Below are positions 9,825 through 21,118 of a stretch of DNA of 64,000 nucleotides, in pieces. Position 1 is the stretch's first letter. Every line of letters begins with the position of its first letter. The notes beneath the pieces are model-generated. The model was not told where the DNA came from. It worked only from the letters and a program-made list of their open reading frames with translations, and made no database searches. The stretch spans positions 96,039,819-96,103,818 of the forward strand of contig CM057471.1 in the NCBI GenBank assembly GCA_030035585.1, given 5' to 3'. Both the position numbers and the translations under genes were made by a program. The DNA is from Dugong dugon (taxonomy: Eukaryota; Chordata; Mammalia; Sirenia; Dugongidae).

Positions 9825-11350
9825 ATGATATTGTTCTATAATTTCCATGTTCTGTTGGATCACTTTTCTTTGGAATGGGCACAAATATGGATCTCTTCCA
9901 GTCAGTTGACCAGGTAGCTATCTTCCAAATTTATTGACACTGACGAGTGAGCACTTCCAGCGTTGCATCCGTTTGTTGAAACGTCCTAATTGGTATTCTG
10001 TCAGTTGCTGAAGCCTTGATTTTTGCCAATGCCTTCAGTGCAGCTTGAACTTCTTCCTTCAATACCATCAGTTCTTGATCATATGCTACCTCCTGAAATG
10101 GTTGAACATCGACCAATTTTTTCTGGTACAGTACCTCTGTGTATCCCTTTTTGATGCTTCCTGCGTAGTTCAGTATTTTGCCCATAGAATCCTTCAATAT
10201 TGCAACTCAAGGCTTGAAGTTCTTCTTCAGTTCTTTCAGCTTGAGAAATGCCGAGCATGTTCGTCCCTTTTGGTTTCCTAACTCCGGGTCTTTGCACATT
10301 TCTTTATAATACTTTACTTTGTTTTTCTTGAGCAGCCCTTTGAAATCTTCTGTTCAACTCTTTTACTTCCATTTGCTTTAGCTACTCGACGTTCAAGAGC
10401 AAGTTTCAGAGTCTCTTCTGACATCCATTTTGGTCTTTTCTGTCTGTCTTGTTTTTTTAATGATCTTTTGCTTTGTTCACGTATGATATCCTTGATGTCA
10501 TCCCACAACTCGTCTGGTCTTCGGTCATTAGTGTTCAATGCGTCAAATCTATTCTTGAGATGGTCTCTAAATTCAGGTAGGATATACTCAAGGTCGCATA
10601 CTTTGGCTTTCATGAACTTGTTTTAATTTTTTTTACCTTCAACTTGAACTCGCGTATGAGCAATTGACATTCTATTCTGCAGTCGGCCCCTGGCCTTGTT
10701 CTGACCGATGATAAGGAATTTCTCCGTAGTCTCTTTCTACAGATATAGTTGATTTGATTCCTGTGTATTCCATCTGGTGAGGTCCACGTGTATAGTCACA
10801 GTTTTTGTGACTAGGTCACTGGTCTTGCAAATTCTTATCATGCAATCTCTGGCATCATTTCTTTTGCCAAGGCCATATTTTCCAACTACTAATCCTTCTT
10901 TGTCTCCAACTTTCGCATTCCAGTCACCATTTATTATCAGTGCATCTTGATTGCATGTTTGACCAATTTCAGCCTGCAGAAGGTGGTAAAAATCTTTAGT
11001 ATCTTCATCTTTGGCATTAGTGGTTGTTGTATAAATTTGAAGTGTATTCTAACTGGTTATCATTGTATGTATATGAACATTATCCTATCACTGACAGTGA
11101 TATACCTCGGGGTAGATCTTGAAATATTCTTTTTGACATTCCCAGCGTAGTAGCCAATTGATTGTCCCATTCAAAATGGCCGATACCAGGCCACTTCAAC
11201 TCACTGATGCCTATGATGTCTGTCTTCAGTGTTCCATTTTTATTTTTGACAACTTCCAGCTTTCCTAGATTCATACCTTGTACATTCTGCATTCCGATTA
11301 TTAGTGGATGTTTGCAGTTGTTTTTTCTCTTTTTGAGTCGTGCCACATCA
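9825..11350 (-). pseudogene. RTE endonuclease/reverse-transcriptase ORF remnant
   Basis: The family's single protein nicks target DNA with an AP-type endonuclease and reverse-transcribes its own RNA. Visible pieces, N to C: 11080-11346 with QNVQG and GISELKW (catalytic Glu motif); 10905-10928 with GDWNAKVG (the GDxN motif); 10314-10613, an Arg/Lys-rich linker; 9931-10197 with EEVQAAL and KIKASATDRIPI (start of the reverse transcriptase); and 9825-9882 with KKSDPTEHGNYRTISLLS. Stops and frame changes separate these pieces. The YADD catalytic site is absent because the copy ends before it. Confidence 0.8.
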
Positions 11351-11703
11351 GCAGATGAAGATCCCTAAAGCTTTACTCCATCCACATAATTAAGGCTGAC
11401 TCTAATTTGAGGAGGCAGCTCTTCCCCAGGTGTATTTTGAGTGCCTTCCAACCTGAGGGGCTCATCTGCCAGCACTGTATTAGACAATGTTTTGCTGCTA
11501 TTCATGAAGTTTTCACTGGCCAATTTTTTTAGAAATAGGCCGCCAGGTCCTTCTTCCTACTTTGTTTTAGTCTGGAAGCTCTGCTGAAACCTGTCCACTA
11601 TAGGTGACCCTAGTGGTATTTGAAATACTGGAGGCATAACTTCCAGCATCACAGCAACACGCAAGCCCCCACATTACAAGAAACCAACAGATGAGTGGTG
11701 GTT
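9825..11703 (-). mobile_element. RTE-clade LINE, 5' half
   Basis: On the minus strand the copy begins at about 11703 (CACCACTCATCTG), has a ~350-bp 5' untranslated region, then an endonuclease region and the start of the reverse transcriptase. It stops at ~9825, right after the motif NYRTISLLSHTS. RTE elements are ~3.2 kb, so about 1.3 kb of reverse transcriptase and the 3' end are missing. Most LINE copies lose the 5' end instead; this one keeps it and lacks the 3' end, implying a later deletion or rearrangement. Confidence 0.8.
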
Positions 11704-12671
11704 AGAGAATCTAAAGTCCTTTCAATGGGCCGTAAACATGTCTGTCCTTTGGTTTTGAGACATTATTTCTATTTTCTAAGGCTGCTCACTATACAAACAT
11801 CCCTAACAAATTAATCCAGAATGGCCTATATGATCTTTTGAAGTTCATTTCAAGAGTATGATTTGATGTTTTTTTTTTTTTAATGTCTTTGTTTACGTTG
11901 TGGGTATAACCAGCCTGGTTATTTACTTGCTTTAAATATACCAAACGCCAGCTCAGCACATTTCTCTTCTCCGGAAAGGCTCATAGGTGCAGTCTGATTG
12001 CTGTTGATATTTTTAGACGAGCGGGAGGCTATTCAGGCATCCGCTAACCAGTGATAATTCCTTATAATTGGGTGATCTGTAGAATCATAATAAATCGCAA
12101 TTTCAAGAACAAGGCACCTTCGCTGGGAGTCCGACCAGGAGCCTGATAAATCCTCTTTGCACTAATGAGGCTTTATGGCTCTTCAGGAGGCTTATCCTAG
12201 AATTCTCCTTGGGTACAGTTTGACTGCAGAGACCCGTGAAGGGTCTCTCTGGAGTATTCTATTGCTCTGTTGACAGAAACATTTTCCCTGAGAAGTGTTA
12301 GCCCAGACACTGCAGTTATAATAAAGCTCGTGTGTGGGCAGGTGGGCCTCCTGCATGAAACACCCAGCCCACGTTTGGTAGCCTTTGCCTTCAAAGGCAC
12401 CCATGTACTGTTTCTATCTTGTGGCCTATCTGCGCCCATAGCATGGGGAGGCTGATTTAGTGGACTGATTTTCTCTCCGTGGACTCATCTCCTTTCTCAT
12501 CCGTTGAGAGGTAAGCAGAAGGAACAAGCTTGCTGCATTTGAGCCCACCTCATCGAGATGTGCTTTCAGTGGCCTCTGGCTTTGACAGGCCTATCTTCTA
12601 TTCTCCCAGCGTTTATCAGAAGGGAAGACTCTGACTTTAGTGCAGATTTGAATACTTCCTTCCCACTCCCT
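11704..12671. other. Repeat-free block with possible conserved element
   Basis: No mobile element is recognised over ~970 bp. The centre (about 11930-12200) keeps several CpGs and homeobox-type AT motifs such as TTATAATTGGGTGAT, CATAATAAATCGCAA and CACTAATGAGG, unlike the surrounding decayed repeats. Overlapping open frames at 12192-12455 lack any domain. A regulatory conserved element is inference only. Confidence 0.3.
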
Positions 12672-12831
12672 TGGAAACCCTGGTGGTTTAGTGGTTAAAC
12701 AGCTATGGCTGCCAACCAAAAGGTTGGCAGTTCGAATCTGCAAGGAGCTCCTTGGAAACCCTATGGGGAATTTCTGTCTGTTCTATAGGGTCGCTATGAG
12801 TCAGAATCGACTCGATGGCAGTGGTTTTTTT
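12672..12831 (+). mobile_element. AfroSINE, short form
   Basis: The tRNA-like head has an A box in GGTGGTTTAGTGGTTAA and a B box in CAGTTCGAATC. The RTE-like end CTATAGGGTCGCTATGAGTC follows, then GATGGCAGTGG and a T8 tail. Confidence 0.9.
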
Positions 12832-12956
12832 TACTTCGCCCCCGCTTCCTTGGGTGATATTGATCAGGAGGCTTCAATTATTTATCTACCAAATTTATAA
12901 AATGCTTATCTCTCCAGGGTGTCTGGGCACATGGACAAGAGTAAAAATATTAACGA

Positions 12957-12976
12957 GTAATAATAATAATAATAAA
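12957..12976. repeat. (TAA)n microsatellite
   Basis: Six or so TAA units. Confidence 0.85.
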
Positions 12977-13945
12977 ATCCACCAAACATAGGTGCCTATT
13001 CACAAGGATCTACGTCAGCTACATTGGAAGCCTGGTGACATTGATTCAGAGTTTCCATTACAGCTTGATTCTTTTTCTATTTTTAAAATGCACCCATTTC
13101 CAAGGTGGGGTTTTTCTTTCTCCCATGTGAAGCAAATGCGTTAATTAACGGGTAAAGAGATGAAACACAGAGATTTGCTATTTAGGCTGAGGCCAAATTG
13201 ATACAACAACTCATATGCAATGTTCTAGAGGTCAGTTTCCAGCCGCTCCTCACTCCCGTATTCTGTTTTGCAGTGAAGCAAGAGTAGAAGTGCATTTTAA
13301 CAGAGGGCTTTACACTGTCTGTCCCAAACTTTTTCTAGGCACACTGAGACAAATTAGCTTCAAGTGTTTTCTTGCTCTGTAAGAAGGGCCAGGTTCTGTG
13401 AGAAGGGACTGTGGACAGGGCATGCCAGGCCATGGCACATGTCCCCTTCTTGTTTCAGCTGTCAAGGGAACAGCACAGGAGTGGTGGGTTGTTTAAAGAC
13501 CCAGCTAGGTGCTGATGATATTACTTGAAGCTAAGGCATAGTTAGATAGTTTGAGAAACTTTTCTCAAGTGTGTTGGAACTGAAATCCTAATGCCATGCT
13601 GGGCTCCCTCTCTGGAGAAGCCTTCTTCTCTATGTCTATCCACTTCGTATAAAGCAAGTGCCAGAAGCACCAAGAAGAAACCAAGGCACTCCTGAAACCA
13701 CTGCCACCTCTGGAACACGCCAGGCTGTAAGTGGGTTAGAAGAGCAGCTCTGGCTACTAGCTTTTGCAAATAGAAAATAACATACAGTCCCAGCTACAAT
13801 AATTTATTGTTTTACCTTAAAAAATCTAGTTGTGATTAACAGGCTTGCCATTAGGGAACATTTAGGCGGTACTACATGTCAGACTTTCACCAGTACAGGA
13901 GGAGGGGGAAAAAAAATAAACCCAACCTGGAGCTATTCCCTTAGA
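12977..13945. other. Unique non-coding sequence
   Basis: No repeat or gene is recognised. A 75-codon minus frame at 13542-13769 has no domain. Confidence 0.4.
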
Positions 13946-14330
13946 AACATCAAATTTCAGCCCACAGGCCAAATGTGACCCACCATTTGTTTTTGTAAAT
14001 AAAGTTTTACTGGAACACAGCCCTGCTTATTTGTTTGCATATTCACTATGGCTGCTTTCACACTACAAAAGCAGAGTAGAGTAGTTGTGACAGAGACCAT
14101 ATGGCCCACAAACTCTAAAATATTTACTATCTGGTCGTTTACAGGCGCAGGGATTAAGAGCTGGGCTGCCAACCAAAAGGTCAGCAGTTTGAATACACCA
14201 GCTACTCTTTGGAAACCCTATGGGGCAGTTCTACTCTGTCCTATAGGGTCACTATGAGTCGGAATCGACTTGGCGGCAATGGGTTTGATTTACAGGTTTT
14301 TGGTTTACGGAAAAAGTTTGCTGACCTCCG
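13946..14330. mobile_element. hAT/Charlie-type element, split by an AfroSINE
   Basis: CACAGGCCAAATGTGACCC, AAATAAAGTTTTACTGGAAC, ATTCACTATGGCTGCTTT and TATTTACTATCTGGTC, then AAAAAGTTTGCTGACC, give the order of a non-autonomous Charlie-type element also present at 31881-32091 and 36724-36945. The exact family name is not certain. The AfroSINE at 14145-14302 interrupts it. Confidence 0.75.
14145..14302 (+). mobile_element. AfroSINE, short form, inside a hAT element
   Basis: The head is slightly truncated (GCGCAGGGATTAAGAGC). The B box in GTTTGAATACACC, the body ATGGGGCAGTTCTACTCTG and the end ATAGGGTCACTATGAGTCGG are clear. Flanking repeats GTTTACAG (14137-14144) and GTTTACGG (14303-14310) fit a target duplication. 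Confidence 0.85.
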
Positions 14331-15350
14331 TCCTGAAAGAACAAGCAAACAAAATATCGAACAAAGGAAATAACAACTGACCATTCAGACCTCTACAAAT
14401 TTTGTAACAGGTCCCTGACAGATCTTTCCTTTTTTTTTTTAGCTTCTGTCTTTCAGATAGGCCAGTCCCCAAACCAATTTAGGTAGATGCATAGGCAGTC
14501 AGATACCAGCGGAAAGAAGTACTAGCTTCAGAGAACACCAAAGTTCAACTCCATGTTGCAACTTGACCTTAAGAGTCTGAGGTTTTTTCTGTGGGCACTT
14601 CTGTTTTAGATACTAAATATAGGGGACTGTGGAGAAAGAGCAAGAGACAGATTCAAAGCTGCCATCAGGGTTACGCAGGTGGTGCTAGACCTCACTCATC
14701 AATGGTCTTTATTGATCTATTGATTTTTAGTTAAGAGTGAATGTATCAGATGGTTATAGATATAAATATAAGCTATCATACTTGAGATATTTTTTCTTCT
14801 ATCTTTTCTGGAAAGAAAAAAGAAAAACATGAGAAATTTCCCTGTTTTAAATGAGTTGGTGGTATTTTTAGGGATGTGGCAGACTGTGTGTGATATATTC
14901 TTGGTAGGTATTCAAGGGTATGGATCTGATATGGATTCTTTCAGAAGTTCTCGGAGTCCTTTGTGTAATGTTTGCTATAGCTTCATACTGATTTTATTTT
15001 TTATAAAAGATTATCTAGATTCCCAGCGTGGAATGATAAATGTATGGTCTCTGTATATTCCCTTGTCTTTTCTTTCTCTCTTCATAACATTTTCAGGAAA
15101 GCCAGCCCTGTGTCTATCCACCAGTCTACAAACTTTACATGTGAAAAGTAACTGTGTAGTCCAGTTGGAAGAAAGGTGCTAAGATCTTTGAGAAGCACAC
15201 ATTTTCAAAAGGACAGTAGTTACTTTTGTGGGGAGTCTGGAATCTATGCTTGGTTTTCCTTTTATTTAATAATGGCGCATCATTTGTTATCAAATATGCT
15301 TTTAGGACCAAGAAGAACTCTTGGAGAATACCAGTTATAGCTGCCCCCTT
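14331..15350. other. Unique non-coding sequence
   Basis: A T-run lies at about 14430. A 117-codon open frame at 14829-15182 is AT-rich and hydrophobic with no recognisable domain; I treat it as chance. Confidence 0.4.
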
Positions 15351-15547
15351 CCCAGTTGCCATAGAGTGGACCCCAACTCATAGTGACCCCACCTGTGTCA
15401 GAGTGGAACTGTGCTCCACAGGGTTTTCAATAGCTAATTTTTTGGAAGTTGATCACCAGGCCTTTCTTCTGAAGTGCCTCTGGGTGGACTCAAACCTGTA
15501 ACCTTTCAGTTAACAGCTGAGCACCATTTGCACCACCCAGGGACTCC
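15351..15547 (-). mobile_element. AfroSINE, long form
   Basis: On the minus strand: GGAGTCCCTGGGTGGTGCAA (A box), GGTTTGAGTCCACCC (B box), GAAGAAAGGCCTGGTGATCA (body shared with the RTE 5' region) and GTGGGGTCACTATGAGTTGG (end). Confidence 0.9.
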
Positions 15548-15954
15548 AGCTCCCACCTACCATCCCTGAAACGAATCTCTAAGTATAGCTGTGTGCTCTT
15601 TACATGTATGTGTTGTTGCCACATCTGGTGCACTGATAACATTCTCCAATGTACCATAACCTTTAGAATATAATCAAGAGAATAATTTTTTTCATACTGT
15701 AATATCTTTTCATGTATACAAAGCATCTGATTCAAGAACTACCCACTAAAGACTTAGCCTTTTTTGTTTCCCATTGAACATGCAAATTTCCAGATGAATG
15801 AATAAAATAAATATTTTAGCCATTTCAACATAATATTCTTTCTCTTGTACCTTGAATTTAGCCAAACAGATAAAAAATATTTATCTTTAATGAGATGTAT
15901 GTCCCCTGGTGGAAACAATAGCAAATATTTGCACTAACTTGGGGGTCCTTGTAC

Positions 15955-16066
15955 AACAACTGGTACAAATATATCGAGTATAATCTTGGGACAATGTAAG
16001 AATATAACTGAACAACTGGTACAAATATAGCAAATATGATCTTGGAACAATACAAGAATATAATTG
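15955..16066. repeat. Tandem duplication of a 56-bp unit
   Basis: The units 15955-16010 and 16011-16066 both start AACAACTGGTACAAATATA and end in AAGAATATAA(C/T)TG, with a handful of mismatches. They are immediately adjacent. Confidence 0.85.
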
Positions 16067-17105
16067 ATATAGCTAAGAGAGTTTTTTTTTAAAGCCTATG
16101 TTTTATTGAAATGCAGTAAATGGAGTAACATCAAATTGTGAGAGTCTTTTATATGAGCCGAAACCAAAAGATTCAACAAGAAACTAACTAACCTCTTATT
16201 ATGACAATTCCTATAGTGTCTTTCACTTCAACTTAGGAATCTGTTAGCAAGTAAAGTCATTTATAGCAGGGCCATTTGTAATGATTTTTTAATGGAGGAC
16301 TTTTAGATAATACCTTGGAGGGTGTTTTAAAACTAAATAGTTGTATAAAAGAGAATTGCTTAAAGGATTATAAGACGGCCTCCTAGAAAAAAAAAGTTGT
16401 TGGGAGGGAAGAGTAGGGTTTGCGATTTAAGCTTCACCAAACGACAACTTTATGTTGTTTGTCTCATTAACTGCCAGACAATTCATCTTTGATTCAGCAG
16501 GGAATTCTTACCAGGGCAGAGATGGGGGCTTGCCAGAACTCATGTCTTTATAGAAAGCTTTCTTTGGGAAATTTCTAATCTGAACATACTTAAAGCCTGT
16601 CTCTCAGAAAATGTCATAAAACAATTTATAAGGAAGTAGAGAGAAAAGAAAAAGCAAGAGTTCAGTGTGGATTGTGGCTCTGGTCTTCACAGATTTGTGA
16701 AGAACACAGAGGCTGTTTGCGTATCTGCTGAGTTCCTCTCTGCCCCGTAATACAACCTAGTTTTGCTGTGACTATAGCTCTAGCTGAAATGCTGTAGCTT
16801 TTACTGCTTTTGCATTTTTCCCACTTGGACTGAGCCTTTGGATTTGGGGAAAGAAAAAAAAGAAAACCATCAAGGACCACCATGTATTGAAAGATGATGT
16901 TCTGCATACTTAATGGGCTGAGTTACCCTTTCCCCTTTCACAGAAGGCTCATGTCCGTTAGGCTGTGGATATGGATGATGAATACCATTGTACTTATCAT
17001 ATCACCAAATGTCACGTTTCCTGAAGCAGTGACATTTCTTTAATTCAGCATTTGTAAGAAGTTACATTCAGGAATATAGCAAAGCAGCCTGAAGTTCTCT
17101 ATTAA
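16067..17105. other. Unique non-coding sequence
   Basis: No repeat or gene is recognised. An 81-codon minus frame at 16662-16907 has no domain. Confidence 0.4.
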
Positions 17106-17118
17106 CTAGCAAGTATTT

Positions 17119-17318
17119 AAACCAGTTGCCATCAAGCTGATTCTGACTCATGGCCACCCTGTGTGTGTCGGAGTAGAACTATGCTCCATAATGTTTTCAG
17201 TGGCTGAGTTTTTGGAAGTATATAGCCAGGCCTTTCTTCTGAGGCACCTCTGGGTAGACTCAAACCATCAGCCTTTCAGTTAGTATCGAACTTGTTAACC
17301 ATTTGTACCACCCAGGGA
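17119..17318 (-). mobile_element. AfroSINE, long form
   Basis: On the minus strand it runs from GTCCCTGGGTGGTACAAATG to CCATGAGTCAGAATCAGC. Imperfect direct repeats CTAGCAAGTATTT (17106-17118) and CTAACAAATACTT (17319-17331) flank it, so the insertion is fairly old. Confidence 0.85.
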
Positions 17319-17331
17319 CTAACAAATACTT

Positions 17332-18064
17332 AGAGATGTGTTAATGACTTGGTGGGAACTGAGTTCTTTAGAAATTATTCTTCTTAAATCAACGTATTGG
17401 ATTAAGCCATGATGCTTAATCTTACTTGATCCATTTATTGGCTTGTGTCTTGACATGGGTAAGAATAGGGGCTTGACATCCCCAGGTGTGCCAGGGTAGA
17501 TCACATGAGAGAACAAGAGGAAGCATTGAGGTTTGCTGCAGCTTTTGGTAGATCTTCAAGAACTTGTTTCTCAGATCAGAAATACATGGCTATTCCCTTA
17601 ACTGTGAACATCCTCTGACCCACCCACCACTAAAGTAAAATGCGATAAACGCTCTTGATGACATTTCCTCTTACAGATGTTTAGTCAGGACTGTCGGCCA
17701 GCCTCTGGAGGCACAGCGTGTGTGCTCAGCGATGGACTCCCCTACCCTGATAGAAGTCCTTTTCACAGTGTGTTTTGGGTGAAATGGTTTTGGATCCTTA
17801 ACAGTGTTACACAGCTTCATCTCTCACATTATTTATTCCACTTGGCTCTGAATAACTCTCAACTATTTCCTTTAGTCAGATTCCGCCCCAAGGTTGAATA
17901 TTTACTCTCAGGCCTTTCTACTTACATTTGTTCATTTACAGACACGCATCTATGTTAGGCGTTGGGTTCCATGGTTCCTGTCTTCCATGGGCATATACTT
18001 TCGAGAGAAAATACGGAGTCAGCAGATTTTTTAAATATAGTTTGAAACGTGCTTTGAGGGAGGG
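17332..18064. other. Mostly unique sequence
   Basis: A 93-codon frame starts at 17677 after a CCTCTTACAG acceptor-like motif but has no recognisable protein similarity. The right end (from ~17925) resembles the ancient repeat at 4325. Confidence 0.35.
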
Positions 18065-18076
18065 TAAGTGCAGGTT

Positions 18077-18280
18077 AGGTTCCTGGGTGGTGCAGACAAT
18101 TTGGGCTGTACTACTAACCTATAGGTTGGCATGCAGCAATACTGTGGAAGACAGGCCTAGCGATCGTCATCCCTAAAGATTCCAGCCAAGAAAACCCTAG
18201 GGAGCAATTCTACTCTGATACACATGGGGTCTCATGATTCAGAATCGACTTGATGGCAACAGGTTAGGTTTGGTTTGGTT
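18077..18280 (+). mobile_element. AfroSINE, long form, with perfect target duplication
   Basis: TTCCTGGGTGGTGCAGACAA begins the head and TCAGAATCGACTTGATGGC the end, followed by a GGTTTGGTTTGGTT tail. TAAGTGCAGGTT occurs at 18065-18076 and again at 18281-18292. Confidence 0.92.
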
Positions 18281-18292
18281 TAAGTGCAGGTT

Positions 18293-18839
18293 GCTGTGGG
18301 AGCCCAGAAGAGGAATATCTAAACTAGCCTAGAAAATGCTCCTAAATGATGAGCACTGAGGGGGCTTTGGGGTTTGACGTATGTGAGCTTGGGGAAGGGG
18401 AGGGGTAAGAAAGAGCAGAGGATTCCAGGTAAGAATTTTATGTCCCAAGGTGTAAAAGTAGGAGAAAATTTGTGACATTCATACATTTCCTAGGTGTTTG
18501 ATCTGGCTGGAGCAGAGAATGGGTGTGGCGGATTGGGAGGAGAGGCTGGAGGGGTTAAAGAGTCAGCCTTGGAGGCCCTTGGATACCTCATGGATAGAAT
18601 TTATCCTGAAGGGCTTTTGTGAGAAACATCCTGATTAAATGGATGATTTAGAAAGAACACCTGATGGCAGGGAGGAGAGTAGCTTGGAGGGTGGAGGAGT
18701 ACAAGCAGAGGTAGCACTGACCAACAGGGATTAAGCAAGTTCAAATAATTCAAACTAATATTAGCTGGTTCTGAAGATGAGATTTAAATTTGAGTTCCAA
18801 AAGTGCTGTGAGCAAGGGCAGTATGGTTGAAGTAAGCAG
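18293..18839. other. Degraded ancient repeat and unique sequence
   Basis: AGAATTTATCCTGAAGGGCT at 18596 resembles the ancient repeat at 4325-5240; the rest is unplaced. Confidence 0.3.
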
Positions 18840-19028
18840 CATGGCCTGATGGAAAGACATAGCAGAGCCAGGCAGATGTGGATTCCAATCCTAGCACTGC
18901 CAGTTGCTAGCTGTGTGACCTGGAGTGGTTGCCTCTCTTAGCAGACTTTTCTTCTCTGGGCAATGGGAGTGGCACTACTTCTTCATTGTGTTGTTATGCA
19001 GATCAAATTAGATCATACGTATTAAATG
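18840..19028 (+). repeat. MIR SINE
   Basis: GTGGATTCCAATCCTAGCAC, then GCTAGCTGTGTGACCTGGA and TTCTTCTCTGGGCAATGGGA, are the MIR head and core in order. Confidence 0.8.
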
Positions 19029-19029
19029 C

Positions 19030-19709
19030 TGTATTAGTTTTCTTATGGCTACTGGAAAAATTACTACAAATTTAGTGCATAAAAACAACACAAATTTACT
19101 CTCAAAGTTCCGGAGGCCAGAAGTCCAAAATCAAGGTGTTGGCAGGGTCGCACTCCCTCCAAAGGCTCTAGGGGAGAATCTTTCCTTGCCCCTTCCATCT
19201 TCTGGTGGTTCTGGGCCTGCCTTGGTCTGTGGCCTCACTCACCCCAGTCTCTGCCCTGTGTTTACGTGACCTTCTCCTCTTCGTCTCTCCTCTTCCGTCT
19301 CTTTTAAGGACACTTGTCATTGGATTTAGGACCCACCTGGATAATCCAGGATAATCTCATTTGGAGATCTTTAATGAATCTACAAACACCATTTTTCCAA
19401 ATAAGGTCACTTTTCCAGGTTCTGGGGTTTAGGAAAATGTCCCTGAGTGGCACAAATGATTTGCGCTAGACTACTAACCTGAAAGTTTGCGGTTCGAGCC
19501 CACCTAGCAGCATCATGAGAGAAAGGCCTGGCGATCTGCTTCTGTAAAGAATACAGCCAAGTAAACCTTATGGACCAGTTCTTCTGTGTAACATATGGGG
19601 TTGCTGTGAGTTAGAAATGACTCAATGAAAACAGGTTTGGTTTTGATTTTAGATGGGGGAGTTGGGATGCGAACATATCTTTTTAGGGACTGCCATTTAA
19701 CCAACTACA
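19030..19709 (-). mobile_element. MaLR (MLT1-like) solo LTR, split by an AfroSINE
   Basis: The start TGTATTAGTTTTCTTATGGC, then GGAGGCCAGAAGTCCAAAAT, ACCATTTTTCCAAATAAGGT and, after the inserted SINE, AACATATCTTTTTAGGGAC follow a reversed MaLR LTR. AATGC at 19025-19029 and ATTGC at 19710-19714 look like the 5-bp target duplication with one change. No retroviral coding sequence is attached. Confidence 0.75.
19438..19653 (+). mobile_element. AfroSINE, long form, inside the LTR
   Basis: TCCCTGAGTGGCACAAATGA (A box), GCGGTTCGAGCCCACC (B box), GAAAGGCCTGGCGATCTGC and GGGGTTGCTGTGAGTTAGAA are visible, ending in a GGTTTGGTTTT tail. Confidence 0.85.
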
Positions 19710-19765
19710 ATTGCCTAGAGTTCAGTAGTTACTCTTTGAAGGTATGTGAGTACAGGTGCACGTGA

Positions 19766-19786
19766 GTGAATGTGTGTGTGTGTGTA
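19766..19786. repeat. (TG)n microsatellite
   Basis: A short run of TG units. Confidence 0.8.
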
Positions 19787-20592
19787 TGCACATGTGCATA
19801 AGTATATGAAGAGAGAGAGGATGTTCATTCAAATATGTATTTTCTGTGTGCTTATTTAAAATTGTTCATTTTCATACTAGCCATGTGTGAGTTGCCAGAC
19901 TAAGGGCTATATTCCTTTTAGTGACTTCTTAGGTGGTGGGGCAGAGGGTGTTTAATAATTAATGTCGGCCAACTAATTGGTGTCCACATTAGATGACAAA
20001 AGTGTCTCATATCCAGTGTAAATCAAAATACTGGAAAACCATCAGTCTGAATTATTAACATTTTTAATTTAGATCCATTGGGAAGAATCAGCGCTTTGGG
20101 GGTTTATTCACATCTGCTGTGAGTATTTTTTCCATTTCACAGTTTAGTTACTTTGAGGACAGAACATTTATAAAATATGTTGGGGGAACCCATTTATAGA
20201 CTGGAATCCATTTTCTCTAGGTGGTTTGAGAAATACAGAGAGGAGCCAGAAAGTCCTAAATCCTATTGAATTCAAGTTTATGCATTTCATGAGAGAAGGC
20301 CTCCTCCTTTATCTGCTCATTGTACTTTCCCTTGAGACCTATAAACAGATGATGTTAGCAGTGATTTAAAAATGCAAACCAAATCACAGAAGTTCTGTAA
20401 AGGCTTGTTCTTACTTCTTTCCCTCCACTTAGACAACAGGAACAGGAAATCCAAAACCAAAATTATGATCCACAGATTAAAACCAACCATTTCCTAGAAT
20501 AGGTTGGCTGTACCATTCCAGCTATCTGTATCAGTAATGCTGGTTAGAAAACCAGGATCTGTGTTCTGAATATAATGAGTGTATTTACATGT
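19787..20592. other. Unique non-coding sequence
   Basis: Nothing recognisable is seen. Confidence 0.4.
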
Positions 20593-20797
20593 TGGAGTCC
20601 CTGGGTATTGCAAATGGTTAACACTCTCGGCTGCTAACCGAAGTTGGAGGGTGGAGTCCTCCCAGGGGTACCATGGAAGAGAGGCCTGGTGATCTACTTC
20701 TGAAACATCAGCCACTGAAAACCCTATGGAGCACAATTCTACTCTGACACACACGGGGTCACCATCAATCAGAGTCAATTCAAAGGCAACTGGTACT
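20593..20797 (+). mobile_element. AfroSINE, long form
   Basis: GGAGTCCCTGGGTATTGCAA, GAGGCCTGGTGATCTACTTC and CTATGGAGCACAATTCTACT mark the head and body. The end CGGGGTCACCATCAATCAGA is diverged. Confidence 0.87.
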
Positions 20798-20924
20798 GAT
20801 ACTGTTTACCTATTCATCAAATATTTGTGAAAGACCTGTTGTGTGTGTATGTCAAGAAAGAAGTGAGGTGAAGAGGCTAATAAGTGGTAACCCCATATGA
20901 CTCAAGGGCCACATAACTCATTTT

Positions 20925-21109
20925 TTTTTTATTGTTGTAATTAAATGAAGTTTACATTTCAAGTTAGTCTCCCATAGGGAATTTTTTTTTTACATACATT
21001 GTTGTGAACACCAACCGCTCACCCCATTGTGCAACAGCACTCTCCTCCCCTCCGCCCCCGATTCCCCATGAACACTCAACCAGCTCCTAACTCTCTCTAC
21101 CTTCCCATT
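20925..21109 (-). mobile_element. L1 3' end, strongly 5'-truncated
   Basis: A poly-T on the plus strand (the L1 poly-A) is followed by AAATGAAGTTTACATTTCAA, CATACATTGTTGTGAAC and TCCCCATGAACACTCAACC, the same 3' UTR as at 34019-34460. ACTCATTTT at 20916-20924 and 21110-21118 is the target duplication. Confidence 0.8.
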
Positions 21110-21118
21110 ACTCATTTT

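Noticed and set aside
14829-15182. 117-codon AT-rich open frame
   Set aside because: No recognisable domain, and AT-rich DNA explains its residues.
17677-17958. Exon after a CCTCTTACAG acceptor-like motif
   Set aside because: The translation matches nothing I know, no donor stands out, and such motifs occur often by chance.
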